NCBI GenBank assembly: GCA_033557465.1 | Contig: CM066043.1 | Coordinates: 111,094,278 to 111,158,277 of the forward strand | Reading direction: 5' to 3' | Source: Ichthyophis bannanicus | Taxonomy: Eukaryota > Chordata > Amphibia > Gymnophiona > Ichthyophiidae | Length of the DNA stretch: 64,000 nt | Shown here: one piece after another, positions 11,317 to 21,214 of the stretch | Layout: every line of letters starts with the position of its first letter | How positions within the stretch are numbered: the stretch's first letter is position 1 | Notes under the pieces: generated by a model | Database searches by the model: none | Told to the model about the DNA's origin: nothing | The model's input: the letters and a program-made list of their open reading frames with translations, nothing else | Translations under genes and position numbers: made by a program

Positions 11317-12640
11317 GAGCCGATGCAGCAAACTGCGCTACGCTCTAGTGTAGTGTTTGGTTCAAGATTTTCCTGTGCAAGTCTTGCTCTCTGATGAAGA
11401 AACAAGCTAGCACAGGAAAATTCCAAGCCAAACCACTGCATTAAAGCATAGCACAGTGGGCATGCTAATCGCTTGCAAACAAATGAATTTTAATTGCTCC
11501 CAAGGTAAAAAGCTGTGCTGAAACTTAGTGCAGGGTTTGGGGTGGGGGTCTTTACTGTTCTCTTTATGCTGGATGTTTACTGTAGCTCAGTGCTGGTGTA
11601 CAGATGCAGCTGGGAGCAAAAGGATCATCTGAGATGGTGAAGTGCCACACCACCTCAGATGATCCAGCCAGTCCCAGACCCTCACCCAAACCTAGTAGCA
11701 CCCCCCGATTCCCTGATCCCCCCCAAAAGCAAACCATGACTGTCCCAGGGCGCCTAACCCCCAACCCGAAACCCCCCCAAAAACAAACACTGATGGCCCT
11801 AGTGACAACTAGACCCCCTCCCCACTCCTAGCCCCCCAATAAATTAAAACAACCCCCCCAAAAAAAATCTGACAGGGGCCCCCGAACCTCCTTCCATCCC
11901 CTGGTACCTCGAATGATTGGAAGCAGGAGCGTTGCCCACATGCTCCTGCCTCTGAGCCACTGTCTTGCACAACTGAATCTCTGACCCTGCACGGTGCATC
12001 CTGGGATGCATCAGGAAATGTCATTTTGTCAAATAAAGCAAAAATTGCCTTATTTAGCATATTGAACCTAACTCCCTGCAGTGCATTCTGGGCCTGGGAC
12101 CCACAGTGCAGGGTCAGTCTGCCTGCTGACCCTTTACTGTGTATCCCAGGATGCACCACAGTGGGGGAGGGGCCTCAATCTGGCGATTTTTGCCTTATTT
12201 GGCAGACTGACCCCCAACCCTGTGTATCCCAGTATGAGGCAGGGAAATCGAGGTGGGGTTCTAGTGGCCACTCTGGGCAGCATTTTTTTTTGTGGGGGGG
12301 AGGAAGAGAAACACTGGGACCACCAATGAATTTTTGAGGGCATGGGGGGGAGGGGTTGGAGAACCATGGAAGTTTTCACCAACTTGGATCATCATCTGAG
12401 ATGAAGTATCAAACTTCACCTCAGATGATCCCCCTCCCTCCCCTTTTTTTAGGGCACTAATGCAGACTCCTGTACACGTGTCTGGCTTGCCCTCCTTGTT
12501 TAGCGCAGCTTTTTTTCTTGCAGCTCATTTGCATGCCGTTCGCTGACTGTGTCGTTGAGCAAAACATCTGCATTAAACTTGTTAGGAAACACTTAGTTAC
12601 AGATCAGCACTGGACTCCAGCACAAGTTCTCTCTATCAAT
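11317..12640. mobile_element. Palindrome-rich non-coding insertion in the Tc1 relic
   Basis: About 1.3 kb separate the Tc1 motifs VLELPSQ and its C-terminal block. The insert has no convincing ORF. It carries two related hairpins built on GGATCATCTGAG (11622-11665 and 12386-12431) near its two sides. Between them is an inverted pair around AAATAAAGCAAAAATTGCC (12023-12050 with 12182-12206), enclosing another (11993-12013 with 12139-12159). The flanks show gatgca and gaatgca, a possible short target duplication. It may be a non-autonomous DNA transposon with foldback structure. Confidence 0.5.
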
Positions 12641-12875
12641 CCCTCAAAGCACAGACCTGAATGCAAAACATCTATGCAAGACGCAGTCCAAAGATGATCC
12701 CCAGCCAGGTTGAATGTTTGAGCTATTCTTCCAAGAGAAAGGAACAAAAATTGTACCAATCTACTATACAAAGTTGGTAGCCACTTATCTTAAATTAATC
12801 ATGGCTGTTATTGCTGCAAAAACAGCTTTCAGAGAGTACCGAGTCAAGGTGTGTGAAAACCTATGCAATCAAGCA

Positions 12876-13510
12876 TTTTTTATTTATTCTTAGTTAGTTA
12901 CTTTTTGTCTATTGCTATAGTTGTCCTACTACCGAAGAATTTTCCCACCCTGCCATGGTTTTAAAGGTATTCTCACATTTTAACAAAATTAGCACTCAAA
13001 GTCCAGGACCCTGATCTTTGTGTGACTCCGACCTACTTTTGCTGGATATTAGAAACCCTTTCCCCCATTCATTACTGGGCCTAATATGGTCCCCTTCCTC
13101 AAGGATTTTGTTACCCTTTATCCGACAAGAACTCTCTGATGGGAATTTAGGATTTCTCTACTTCTGACACTGCAGATGGGATGCCCCAAAACACATGCAG
13201 TAGATGGAAATCGCCTATCAAACATGTCCTCTTTCACTGCTGTCTTATGTATGTACTGATTAGACCTCTCTCCTGCTTTTCCACCAGTAGCAGGGGTCTG
13301 CAGATCACTGCAGTGTAGACCAAAGTGCCAGCTTCCTTTTCCAAGGCAACCTACGACTCCTCCTCCTTTTCTCATGACAACTGCATTTCAATTGCTTTAA
13401 TATCAGTTTTTACACAAATTGCTACATGCCTCCCTCCTTCTGTCTTACTTAGCCGTCATGAATGAATTAGAACCTGGTATGGCCATTGCTCTGTCATGCC
13501 ACTCACTGTA
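12876..13510. other. No gene recognised
   Basis: About 630 bp between the Tc1 relic and the DIRS element. The 85-codon minus frame (13118-13375) has no recognisable motif. Confidence 0.4.
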
Positions 13511-13697
13511 AAGAGTAGTTACTCACCTGTAACAGGTGTTCTCCAGGAGCAGCAGGAATCAGTCCTCACTTATGGGTGTCATTGACGCCGATGAAGCCCC
13601 AGCGGAGCATTTCCCCAGCTTTCCATGAAAGCCTTTGGGAATGCTGGCACGCATGTGCGGTTCCCTTCCCGCCTAAAGGTGCCATCTTACCTCAGTC
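13511..13697 (+). repeat. Left inverted terminal repeat of DIRS copy 1
   Basis: From about 13538 the sequence is the near-perfect reverse complement of 19080-19244, covering CTCACTTATGGGTG and CGCCTAAAGGTGCCATCTTA. The first ~27 bp (AAGAGTAGTTACTCACCTGT...) extend beyond the right repeat, as is usual for one terminus of DIRS elements. Confidence 0.88.
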
Positions 13698-13778
13698 AAA
13701 TGACAAAGCTAAGAACAGCACACAAAAATGTAAAAATTAAACTATGTACAACTGCAACTCCAAGGGGAGGAGGGAGGG

Positions 13779-13880
13779 TAGTGAGGACTGATTCCTGCTG
13801 CTCCTGGAGAACACCTGTTACAGGTGAGTAACTACTCTTTCTCCAGGACCAAGCAGGAAGTCAGTCCTCACTTATGGGTG
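13779..13880. repeat. Internal complementary region of DIRS copy 1
   Basis: The first half is the exact complement of the left outer end (ending ...GTAACTACTCTT). The second half is the complement of the right outer end (starting TTTCTCCAGGACC). The two ends are joined head to tail at about 13838-13842. This is expected if the region templates completion of the ends and formation of a circle during DIRS replication. Confidence 0.88.
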
Positions 13881-13987
13881 ACTCCCCAGCTCTGGGCTCC
13901 CAGGAACCCAGGCTGAACAAGAGAACTCCCTCTAGTCTCAGCAACACAGTAAAGGCTTTGCAAGGACACACCCTCCACAGGAGTTGC

Positions 13988-15555
13988 CTAGACCTCAAAG
14001 AGATTCCGGAGTACCGCTTGGCCAAAAGCACTGTCCCTACGGGACTCCCTCTCCAGACAGTAGTGGGCTGAAAATGTCTGGCTTGAAGACCAAGTAGCAG
14101 CCCTGCAGATGTCTTGCAATGGAACAGAGTGGAGGTGAGCCACTGATGCAGCCATTGCCCTCACACGGTGGGCCGTGACCCTACCCTGCAAAGGAAGGTC
14201 GGCCGCCTTGTAGCCCAGGTGATACAGTCAGCCACCCAGATGGACAAGGTACGCTTGGACACAGGCCTCCCCAAGTTATTGGGGTCAAAAGAAAGGAAGA
14301 GCTGAGAAGCCTTCCTGTGACCTTGCGTACGTTCAAGGTAGAAGGATAAGGACCTCCTGCAGTCCAAGGTATGGAGAACTGTTTCAGCCTGACTTGCATG
14401 AGGCCTAGGGAAGAAAGTAGGAAGAACCACCTCCTGGTTGAGGTGGAAAGAGGAGACAACCTTAGGAAGGAACTTAGGGTGAGTCCTGAGGACTACCCTG
14501 TTCTTATAGAACCTGGTGTAAGGCCTATCACAGACCAAGGCCTGAAGCTCACTCACTCTCCTAGCTGAAGTAAGGGCTATCAGAAAGAGAGTCTTCCAGG
14601 AAAGGAAGCGTAGAGGGCAAGTAGCCATTGGCTCAAAAGGTGGGCGAGTCAGCTGCTGCAAGACCACATTCAGCTCCCACTTAGGAGCAGGACGACGTAT
14701 GGGAGGTTTGAGCAGAAGCAAGCCTCTGAGAAACCTGGACACCAAAGGGTGCACAGACAAGGAATGGCCCTCAACTAGTGAGTGGTGAGCTGCTAAAGCA
14801 GAGAGGTGGACCCGAACAGAGTTGGACTTGAGACCTTGATTGGACAAGTGCAGCAGGTACTGAAGCACTACTGACACAGTAAAGGAGAAAGGATCCTCTG
14901 CACGTAGCTGACAACACACAGAAAACCTCTTCCACTTGAGAGCATAGGTTTTCCTAGTGGATTGTTTTCTGGAGGTTAGGACAACCTCCTCAACTTCGGG
15001 AGGCAGGCCCCAGGGAGCCAACACTACCCTTGCAGCCTCCATGCCATCAGACTGAGATGCAGCAGGGAGCCCTGATTCTGAGATAGAAGGTCGGGATGCA
15101 ATCCCAGAGGCAGAGGAAGATCCACTGCCAGCTGAAGCAGGAGGGGGAACCAAGGCTGCCTTGGCCACCTGGGAGCTACCAGGAGGACTGAGGCTCTGTC
15201 CCGGAGAATCTTGAACAGTGTTCGGGCCACCAGAGGGGTGGGAGGAAACGCATAGAGTAGGCCCTGAGTCCAGGGAATCAGAAAAGCATCTGCTGCTACC
15301 CGCAGAGGATGCGGTTGCCTGGAGCAGAACCTTGGCAGCTGGTTGTTCAGTGGACTGGCAAACAGGTCTATGGAGGGAAGTCCCCATCTCAAGAAAATCT
15401 TTTGAACCACTAAAGGATGTAGCTGCCACTCGTGTGGTTGCAGAATCCTGCTCAATCTGTCGGCCAGGCAATTCTCCTGGCCTGGAAGATAGACTGCTTT
15501 GAGGAGCATGTTGTGTTTCAGGGCAAAGGAAGAGAGGTCCTGGGCCTCCTGACAA
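13988..15555 (-). pseudogene. DIRS copy 1 tyrosine recombinase (ORF3), one frameshift
   Basis: The ORF from ATG 15555 runs to the TGA at 14161. The C-terminal part continues in another frame from about 14211 to the stop at 13988. A single missing base near 14212 explains the shift. The core-binding part includes STRKTYALKWKRF (about 14950). The catalytic arginine box is SARRVSELQAL (about 14560). The H-x-x-R box is AHRVR (about 14165), then RAATWSS, and the nucleophile tyrosine lies in AHYCL (about 14075). All catalytic residues are present, so only the frameshift breaks it. The first ~530 nt overlap the RNase H ORF in another frame. The enzyme would integrate the circular DNA intermediate by recombination. 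Confidence 0.88.
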
Positions 15556-16910
15556 AGGGGCTGGGAATCAGTTCCGCCCTGTTTGTTCACATAGAACATG
15601 GCTACCTGGTTGTCTGTCTGGATCAAGACAGACTGTTGTGCCAGAGAAGCAGTAAAGGCCTTGAGGGCCAAGCGGATAGCTCTGAGTTCCAGGAGAGTGA
15701 TCTGCTGGGACACCTCCCAAGGAGACCACAGGCCCTGGGTGCACTTGTCTAGGCAGTGTGCTCCCCAACCCTGTAGAGAGGCATCGGTGGTCAGTACCAC
15801 TGTATGAGGTGGCATCTGAAAGGGCACCCCCACCAGCAGATTGGGGGGGGGGGGGTGCAACCACCAGTTGAGGGAGGTTAGGAAACGGTGGGACACTCTG
15901 ATCCGATCTCTGAGGTTGCCTGAGACCACTGAGTCTGAAGGCACCACTGGGCAGGTCTCATATTGAGCCTGGCATTGGGGGTTACCTGAACGGTCGAGGC
16001 CATGTGGCCCAGAAGTCTGAGACAGAGTCTGGAGGAGACCAGGGACCTGTGCAGAAACTTGCTGGCGAGGTCTATGAGCCTTTGTGCACGGTCTACTGGT
16101 AAAAATGCTCTTGCCAGCTGAGTATCCAACCTTGCCCCTATGATCTCCAAGTTCTGGGAGGGGAGCAAAGTGGACTTTGCGAAGTTGATGACAAAGCCCA
16201 CCCTTTGGAGTAGTTCTATTGTCCTGTGGGTGGCCTGCTGAATTTCTATGGAAGTCTGGCCTCTGATGAGCCAGTCGTTTAGGTAAGGAAACACAAAGAT
16301 GCCCTGATTTCTCAGGTAGGCTGCCACCACTGCCAGGCACTTGGTAAACACCCTGGGAGCGGAGGTCAGGCCAAAAGGCAGAACTCTGTACTGATAATGG
16401 TTTCCTCCCACAATGAACCTGAGGTACTTTCTGTGGTCTGGATGAATAAGGATGTGAGTGTAAGCATCCTTTAGATCCAAAGAGCATAGCCAATCTCCCT
16501 GCTGGAGGTAGGGCAGAAGTGTTCCAAGAGTAAGCATCTTGAACTTTTCCTTTACCAGAAACTTGTTTAGGTTTCTGAGATCCAAAATGGGTCGAAGACC
16601 ACCGGTTCTTTTTGGTACCAGGAAATACCTGGAGTAAAACCCGTGACCTTGGAAGTGGGGAGGCACAGGCTCCACCGCCTTGTCCACCAACAGACTCTGT
16701 AGTTCCTAGAGGAGAAGGTCTGTATGCAGGGGAGGCCCGAAAGGTTCCCTGGGAAGTGAGATGGAGGTAGTTGGTGAACGTGCAGGGCATAGCCTCGACT
16801 GACTATGTCCAGCACCCAACTGTCCTGGGTTATCAAAGGCCACTGGAGGGCGAACAAGGCTAGGCGGCCTCCTGTGCAGGGCTGGGCTATACTCAAGGAG
16901 TCAAAAAAAC
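15024..16910 (-). pseudogene. DIRS copy 1 reverse transcriptase / RNase H (ORF2), frameshifted
   Basis: RT starts in the frame reading WPLITQDSWVLDIVSRGYAL (about 16850). It shifts near 16740, has a TAG near 16706, then reads RYFLVPKRTGGLRPILDL and LPFGLTSAPRVFTK. The catalytic box is PYLNDWL (about 16290), with Asn for the first Asp of YLDD. A second shift near 15900 leads into RNase H: TTDASLQGWGAHC, LLELRAIRLAL, IQTDNQVAMFYVNKQGGT and ENCLADRLSR, so all four acidic residues are kept. After it comes the DIRS C-terminal region with YAFPPTPL and VAPRWPRQPWFP, sometimes compared to a DAM-like methyltransferase. A 13-G run at 15843-15855 encodes prolines here. Confidence 0.85.
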
Positions 16911-18829
16911 CCACCCTGCTGAGTGGAAGCAGGGGCTGCAGGCTTGGGGGTCCTCTGCCTATGGGGCCCATTACCCTGGCCCTTGGCTTGCTGACCCTGG
17001 GGGGTAGCTTGGGCAACCGGATATCGTGGGTACTGTTTGTAGGCAGTGCCCTTCCTCGGGTAAAAGGACTTTTTACCCGAGCCCTTCTTCTTATGAGAAG
17101 GGGCAGAGGTCTTCCTCGACAGCCTTGTCCTCGTAAGGTGCTCAGTCTCGAGCTGTGCGGCCTTCTCGGCCACAGGCTTGCCAAAAAGGTTTTCACCTCG
17201 GCAAGGGACATCGACCAACTTGTCCTGAACCCATGGCTCGAGGTCCGATGACTGCAGCCACGCCTGGCGTCAAGCCGCGATGCCATCAGCCGCTACTCGG
17301 GCCGAAGCCTCGAAGCCATCGTAGGCGGCGCAGGACATGAACTTAGAGCATTCCCGTATTCTCGAAGACAAGAACTTAAAACTCTGCAAGGGTTCCCCGG
17401 AGAGACCAGCAGAGAATCTGGCCAACTCCTTGGCCAGATCTCGCAAATACATGCCCATGTACAGCTGGTAAGTCTGGACATGACAAGCAAGCATCGAGCC
17501 CTGAAAGCACTTTCTACCGACGCCATCAAGGCTTCGGGCTTCCCTACCGGGAGGCACCGCAGAGTGCATCTTCTGACTCTTCAGACGATGCATGGCCGAT
17601 TCCACAACCATGGAATGGTGTGGTAGCTGTGCTTTCTGGAAGCCAGGACTCTTCCGGAGCCTATAGATGGAATAGACTCGCTTGCTCAAAACCGGCGCCG
17701 AGGCCGGTGCCTCCCACATCTGGAAGAGGAGCCGTTCCAGCATCGGAGGAACCGGGACAGTAAAGGCCTCCTTCGGAGGAGAGTCATACTGCACAGCATC
17801 AAGCTCCTCGGCTCGAGGCTCTTCCTCAGGGTCAGTCAGGATAGCCAGGGCAGCGGCCATATCCCGGATAAACTCTGAGAACCTAGTATCCTCTGGAGGG
17901 GATCTACTCCGGGGCTCAGACTCCGGTGAGTCCGAAGGGACACACCGAGTCTTGAAGGTGTCAGGAGACTCCTCGTCTTCGGTCTCCCAAGCAGACTCGT
18001 CCGATGTCGAGTCAAGGTCCGACCCCGCGGGGCCTCTAGGCACCCGCCCCGACGCCGGCGGCACCGGCATCAAGACCCTCGGTCCCGAACGGGAGGTCGA
18101 GGGAGACCTCGACCGAGGACAACCTCAAGCCGCAGGAGACTCGAGTATCAGCTCGGTCTCCGGGGTCGACTTCGAAATCGATGTCCCGGTGGTCGGGGCA
18201 GATGCGCCAGACAGGCTGGCCATCAGCGCCCGCTGCTGATCCATGAAGGCAGACATTCTGCTCTCCAAGGCTGTCAACCTGAGACTCAGCTCGGGTGACG
18301 CAGCAGCCCCCGACTCGGGCCCCGGCGGCGCCGGGCCCGACGTCGGTACTCGGGGAGGCGAGTCCACGAGGACAACAGGACTTACGTGTCCAGCAGACTC
18401 CGGTTCCATGCGAGGAACTTTGGTTGACTTCTCCTGGTCCACGGGCCCGGGACGACTGTCGGGGTTCTTAGACCTGGACCTCGAGGGCCCAGGGACCTCC
18501 TACGACGCCGCCCTCGCGAGCCGCTTCTTCCTCTTGCGTTCCTGGTTGGGGGACCCCCTGTCCGAGGAGCTCCGACGCCTCTTGGGATCGGAATCCCGAG
18601 ATGTCGAGGCCTCAGACGAGGTCCGGGCCCGGGCAGAGGCCAAGTCTGAGAAAAGCCTTTCACTTTGCTGCTGACAACTTCGGAGGGCCTTGGAAGACAT
18701 CTTTCCACATGGCCCACACGTTTTAGAATCGTGGTCCGGGCCGAGGCACCAAAGGCAGCAGTCGTGTGTGTCGGTTAGAGACATTATCTTTTTACACAGA
18801 TCACACTTTCTGAAACCGCTGGAAGCCAT
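16901..18829 (-). pseudogene. DIRS copy 1 Gag-like ORF1, three internal stops
   Basis: Starting at ATG 18829 the same frame runs to the TGA at 16901, about 640 codons, broken only by stops at 18500, 18125 and 17270. At least two of these (18125 and 17270) are TGA where CGA fits, before GGT and CGC. The N-terminus has paired cysteine motifs (KCDLCKK, CCLWCLGPDH, CGPC), a possible zinc-binding module. The middle contains a Gag-like helical region (MLERLLFQMWEAP, about 17740). The C-terminus is Lys/Gly/Gln rich (SHKKKGSGKKSF, about 17090), as in nucleic-acid-binding Gag tails. The stop follows a run of seven T, and the RT frame is +1 to it. Confidence 0.8.
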
Positions 18830-19079
18830 CGGGGAGAAAAGGGTCCCCGCGAGGTCAAAGGACCGGCCTTCCAGGGAAAAAGAAAAGGTTTTGGCGCGAG
18901 CGCCTAGCCACTAAGGGCGAAAAACGAAAAAGGAAAAAAGGGATTCGATACCGGTGTACCGATCCCGGCGGGAGGGGAACCGACATCGAATCCGAGGAAA
19001 AAAGCGAAATAACGCCAAGAAAAAACTTCTCTTATCCGGGAAAAACAGGACACACGTCCGATGGGCTTCACGTAAAAAA

Positions 19080-19244
19080 AGAGACTGAGGTAAGATGGCA
19101 CCTTTAGGCGGGAAGGGAACCGCGCATGCGTGCCAGCATTCCCAAAGGCTTTCATGGAAAGCTAGGGAAATGCTCCGCTGGGGCTTCATCGGCGTCGATA
19201 ACACCCATAAGTGAGGACTGACTTTCTGCTTGGTCCTGGAGAAA
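19080..19244 (-). repeat. Right inverted terminal repeat of DIRS copy 1
   Basis: Reverse complement of the left repeat, lying just upstream of the Gag ORF. It probably carries the element's promoter, but no TATA box stands out. Confidence 0.85.
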
Positions 19245-19376
19245 AGGTCTCTGCAATAGCAAAGATATCCAGAACTGCTTCAACTACCACGCCAAGCCAA
19301 TGAGCATTTGTGCTCATAGCCTTCAAGAATTTCTCTTCTCATCTCCCCTCTATACACGCTTGCATTTTATTTATTA
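19245..19376. other. Spacer between two DIRS elements
   Basis: 132 bp of sequence not belonging to either element. No gene seen. Confidence 0.6.
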
Positions 19377-19555
19377 GATGAAATTAGACTTACCTGCTAA
19401 TTGTGGTTCCTGGAGTGGAACCAGTCTAGTCCCGAGACCTCTGGGTTCCCTTTCTTATCCAGCAGCTTGGAGACTGAGAAACTCATTCCTTCGTGACATC
19501 ATCAGTATATATCTCCGGTGCCCTCCTCCATCCAACCAGTAACCTACTGACAAAG
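19377..19555 (+). repeat. Left inverted terminal repeat of DIRS copy 2
   Basis: Matches the reverse complement of 25336-25483, covering GACCTCTGGGTTCCC, CTTGGAGACTGAGAAACTC and ATCAGTATATATCTCCGGTG. The outer ~45 bp (with CTGCTAATTGTGG) extend past the right copy. Confidence 0.88.
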
Positions 19556-19911
19556 CAGACTCACCGGAGAAACAAGTTAAGTATCTATTCCATCAACCAA
19601 ATATAATAGATTCAGTATAAGTACTAGAGAAAGACCATCTTCCCCCCAAGTGAAACAGCCGCAAAGAACACTTGCTGTGTGACCAGAAAAAACGCAAACA
19701 AACAGCTGCAACAGGCCCCTTCACTGGTAGCGCAATGCAGCCCTCCCTGACAAATCCCCGGAATGTTATGGGGTCTTTGTTTCTCTTTTTTTTTTTTTTG
19801 TATTAAAGATAGCTGTAATTCTGGAGAAAACCCCCCAAAGGAAAAAATCTCTTACCTGTACCACGCGGAGCTAGTCCCCAGACCTGTTTGCCAAGTGACT
19901 CCGGGTGGGAC

Positions 19912-20012
19912 ACGGGACTAGACTGGTTCCACTCCAGGAACCACAATTAGCAGGTAAGTCTAATTTCATCTTCCTGATCGTGTCCCAGTCTAGTCCCGAG
20001 ACCTCTGGGTCT
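19912..20012. repeat. Internal complementary region of DIRS copy 2
   Basis: Complement of the left end (GGTTCCACTCCAGGAACC...CTAATTTCATC) fused to the complement of the right end (TTCCTGATCGTGTCCC...). The fusion point is near 19970. Same arrangement as in DIRS copies 1 and 3. Confidence 0.88.
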
Positions 20013-20037
20013 GTACCAGAGCAGTGAAACAACTTTG

Positions 20038-21214
20038 TTAAGCATGGGAGGGTCCCGGCAAACCCGCTTGCAGGACTGCGGAACCAAACGAAGTTTCCTC
20101 CGCTCTTTGCACATCCAGACGATAGTGCTTCACGAAAGAGTTCAAGGAGGACCACGTCGCCGCCCTACAAATCTCCACCGGCGACACCAAACGCAACTCC
20201 GCCCAGGACGTAGCCTGCGCCCTCGTGGAATGGGCCCTCAACCCTTCCGGCACAGCCTTGCCACGTAAAATATAGGCAAACGCGATGGCCTCCTTAATCC
20301 AGCGTGCAATGGAAGCCTTGGACGCCGCATCCCCCTTGCGACGCCCCCCAAAAAGCACAAAAAGTCTGTCGGATTTCCGAAAACGCGAACGCTCGCCGGA
20401 CATCCAAAAGATGAAGCTTCCTCGAAACAGAAGAATCTGCGCTCCCGGCAAAAACCGGCAAGGAAATTTCCTGATTGACATGAAAAGCCGAGAGCACCTT
20501 AGGGAGAAAAGTCGGCACCGGCCGCAAAACGACCTTAGAGGCCAAGAACGACAGGAAGGGTTCCCGGCAGGAGAGGGCTTGCAGTTCGGACACACGTCTA
20601 GCCGAAGAAACCGCTACCAAGAAAACCACTTTCAATGTAAGGTCCTTGAGGGACGCACGCGCTAAAGGTTCAAACGGTTCCCGTTCTAACGCCTCCAACA
20701 CAAAGGGAAGATGCCATTTGGGAAAAACCGCCCGAGACGGTGGCCGAGCAAGCAACACCGCTCTGAGGAACCTCTTCACATCCCGCTGCTCACCGAGCGA
20801 CCAACCGGCAACCCTGCCCCTATAACAAGACAGAGCAGCCACCTGAACATGCAACGAGGCCGCCGCCAGGCCCTTGTCGAAACCGTCCTGCAGAAAGTCC
20901 AGGATCCGCGGGAGAGAAGCCTTAAGAGCCACCATGCTCTTATCCGTACACCACGCCTCAAAGATCCGCCAGACCCGCACATACGCCATAGAAGTAGAAC
21001 GCCGTCTGGACTTCAACAAGGTAGAAATGACCGCCGACGAGTACCCTCGCGAACTCAGCCGCGCCCGCTCAAGAGCCAGGCCGTAAGCGAGAACCAATCC
21101 ACGTGAGGCATGAACAGAGGGCCCTGAGACAGCAAGTCCGTCCGACAGGGGAGCCGCCATGGTTTCGCCACCAGCAACCTCACTAGGTTGCCGTACCAAG
21201 GCCGGCGCGGCCAA
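20038..21214 (-). pseudogene. DIRS copy 2 tyrosine recombinase (ORF3), one frameshift
   Basis: The N-terminal and core-binding part reads from 21214, with SMAYVRVWRIFEAWC near 20980. The catalytic box SARRVSELQAL lies near 20610. Near 20380, after DVRRAFAF, the frame shifts and continues as KSDRLFVLFGG. It then has AHSTRAQATSWA (H-x-x-R, about 20225), RAATWSS and the tyrosine in KHYRL (about 20125), stopping at 20038. All catalytic residues are seen. The start overlaps the RT/RNase H end by about 160 nt in another frame. ATG 21214 is the first Met seen in this frame and is not proven to be the start. Confidence 0.85.

Larger units (their letters stand above)
9740..12875 (+). pseudogene. Tc1/mariner-type transposase relic, split by two insertions
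   Basis: Three plus-strand blocks form one broken Tc1 transposase. Block 1 (about 9750-10027) has the DNA-binding region, with IPWGTFRSIT and GTFKTLPQSGCPSK. Block 2 (about 10446-11316) has FSDKNKVELLG, IPTLKHDDGSIMLW, then DLFHCAKDLG and FTFQQDDDPKHKGKA, the last containing a catalytic-region aspartate. Block 3 (about 12640-12875) has the C-terminal end, with SYSSKRKEQKLYQS-like text and the usual post-coding sequence. Stops and frameshifts are frequent. The gaps are filled by the insertions at 10028-10445 and about 11317-12640. The order matches a cut-and-paste transposase of the DDE family. Confidence 0.75.
13511..19244 (-). mobile_element. DIRS-type tyrosine-recombinase retrotransposon, near complete (DIRS copy 1)
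   Basis: The 5.7-kb element reads on the minus strand in the order Gag, RT/RNase H, tyrosine recombinase. It has inverted terminal repeats and an internal complementary region at 13779-13880. This is the DIRS layout, which uses a tyrosine recombinase instead of an integrase and makes no ordinary target duplication. All three ORFs are damaged: three stops in Gag, two frameshifts and a stop in RT/RNase H, one frameshift in the recombinase. DIRS copy 2 lies 132 bp to the right in the same orientation. Confidence 0.92.

Noticed and set aside
15024..16790. 588-codon minus ORF as one protein
   Set aside because: Its first half is a shadow of RT, and only the last ~300 codons are true RNase H and C-terminal sequence.
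16567..17286. Long minus ORF across the Gag-RT overlap of DIRS copy 1
   Set aside because: Only the part near 16750-16900 is true RT; the rest is the wrong frame of Gag and RT.
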